Shown piece by piece: positions 14,554-14,592 of a stretch of DNA of 14,592 nucleotides. The notes under the pieces are model-generated. The model ran no database searches and was not told the origin of the DNA. It saw only the letters and a list, made by a program, of their open reading frames with translations. The translations under genes and the position numbers were made by a program. The stretch comes from Chloroflexi bacterium RBG_16_57_11 (GTDB taxonomy: Bacteria > Chloroflexota > Anaerolineae > Anaerolineales > UBA4823): the NCBI GenBank assembly GCA_001795165.1, contig MGNS01000069.1, positions 13,260 to 27,851 on the forward strand, written 5' to 3'. Within the stretch, counting starts at the first letter, position 1. Each line of letters opens with the position of its first letter.

Positions 14554-14592
14554 TTAGTTTTTGGTGCAAAACGCGCTCCAAAGCGAACTTAC

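Noticed and set aside
1..14592. CRISPR array, tRNA or rRNA genes
   Set aside because: No regularly spaced repeats with unique spacers and no cloverleaf or rRNA-like conserved blocks were seen; the only tandem repeat is the two-unit 15-bp duplication at 12283-12312.

Overview
The window looks like a chromosomal segment of a moderately GC-rich environmental bacterium. The gene mix suggests a Chloroflexota (Anaerolineae-like) lineage: a bacterial alpha-2-macroglobulin, a very long SARP/AAA/TPR regulator, a polytopic sulfatase-fold protein, and promoters with sigma70-type -10 boxes. This taxonomic guess is an inference from gene style; there is no rRNA or marker gene to test it.

Layout. (1) Positions 2-952 hold the C-terminal end of an alpha-2-macroglobulin-family protein, followed by a hairpin terminator. 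(2) On the minus strand, 1031-4414 encodes a giant SARP-type regulator (winged helix, BTAD, ATPase, TPR). It is divergent from two small secreted proteins (4533-5042 and 5105-5617) that appear to form one operon. The shared intergenic region carries three heptamer-like repeats at 11-12 bp spacing just upstream of a -10 box, the architecture known for SARP-activated promoters. (3) On the minus strand, 5740-7305 (or 7362) encodes a five-helix membrane protein with an alkaline phosphatase/sulfatase-fold domain. (4) Positions 7541-8182 encode a protein with a possible transglutaminase-like Cys/His signature. (5) Positions 8315-10456 and 10464-11144 form a tightly coupled two-component system (membrane histidine kinase, then OmpR/PhoB-family regulator). 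(6) PhoB-box-like direct repeats lie between the regulator and an unrecognised Cys-containing protein at 11332-11934, which is therefore a candidate target.

The right third is accessory in character. After a 12-bp hairpin (11969-12001), the minus strand holds a small membrane-protein reading frame (12123-12395) with a good promoter, RBS and ATG but two in-frame stops, so it is probably a decayed gene. Next comes a degenerate insertion sequence (12638-13840) with matched terminal inverted repeats and a transposase broken by two single-base deletions and one nonsense codon. Immediately beyond it, under a near-consensus promoter with a hairpin in the leader, is a 190-aa protein ending in seven cysteines spaced exactly every third residue, followed by a hydrophobic Gly/Ala-rich tail. 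This last gene is the best candidate for something undescribed (a peptide-natural-product precursor, bacteriocin-like protein or metal-binding protein). Its possible partners would lie beyond the window edge.

A similar aaccggc...gccggtt hairpin recurs at gene ends (about 1016, 5654 and 12526) and appears to be a preferred terminator-like element of this genome. No tRNA, rRNA or CRISPR array was seen.
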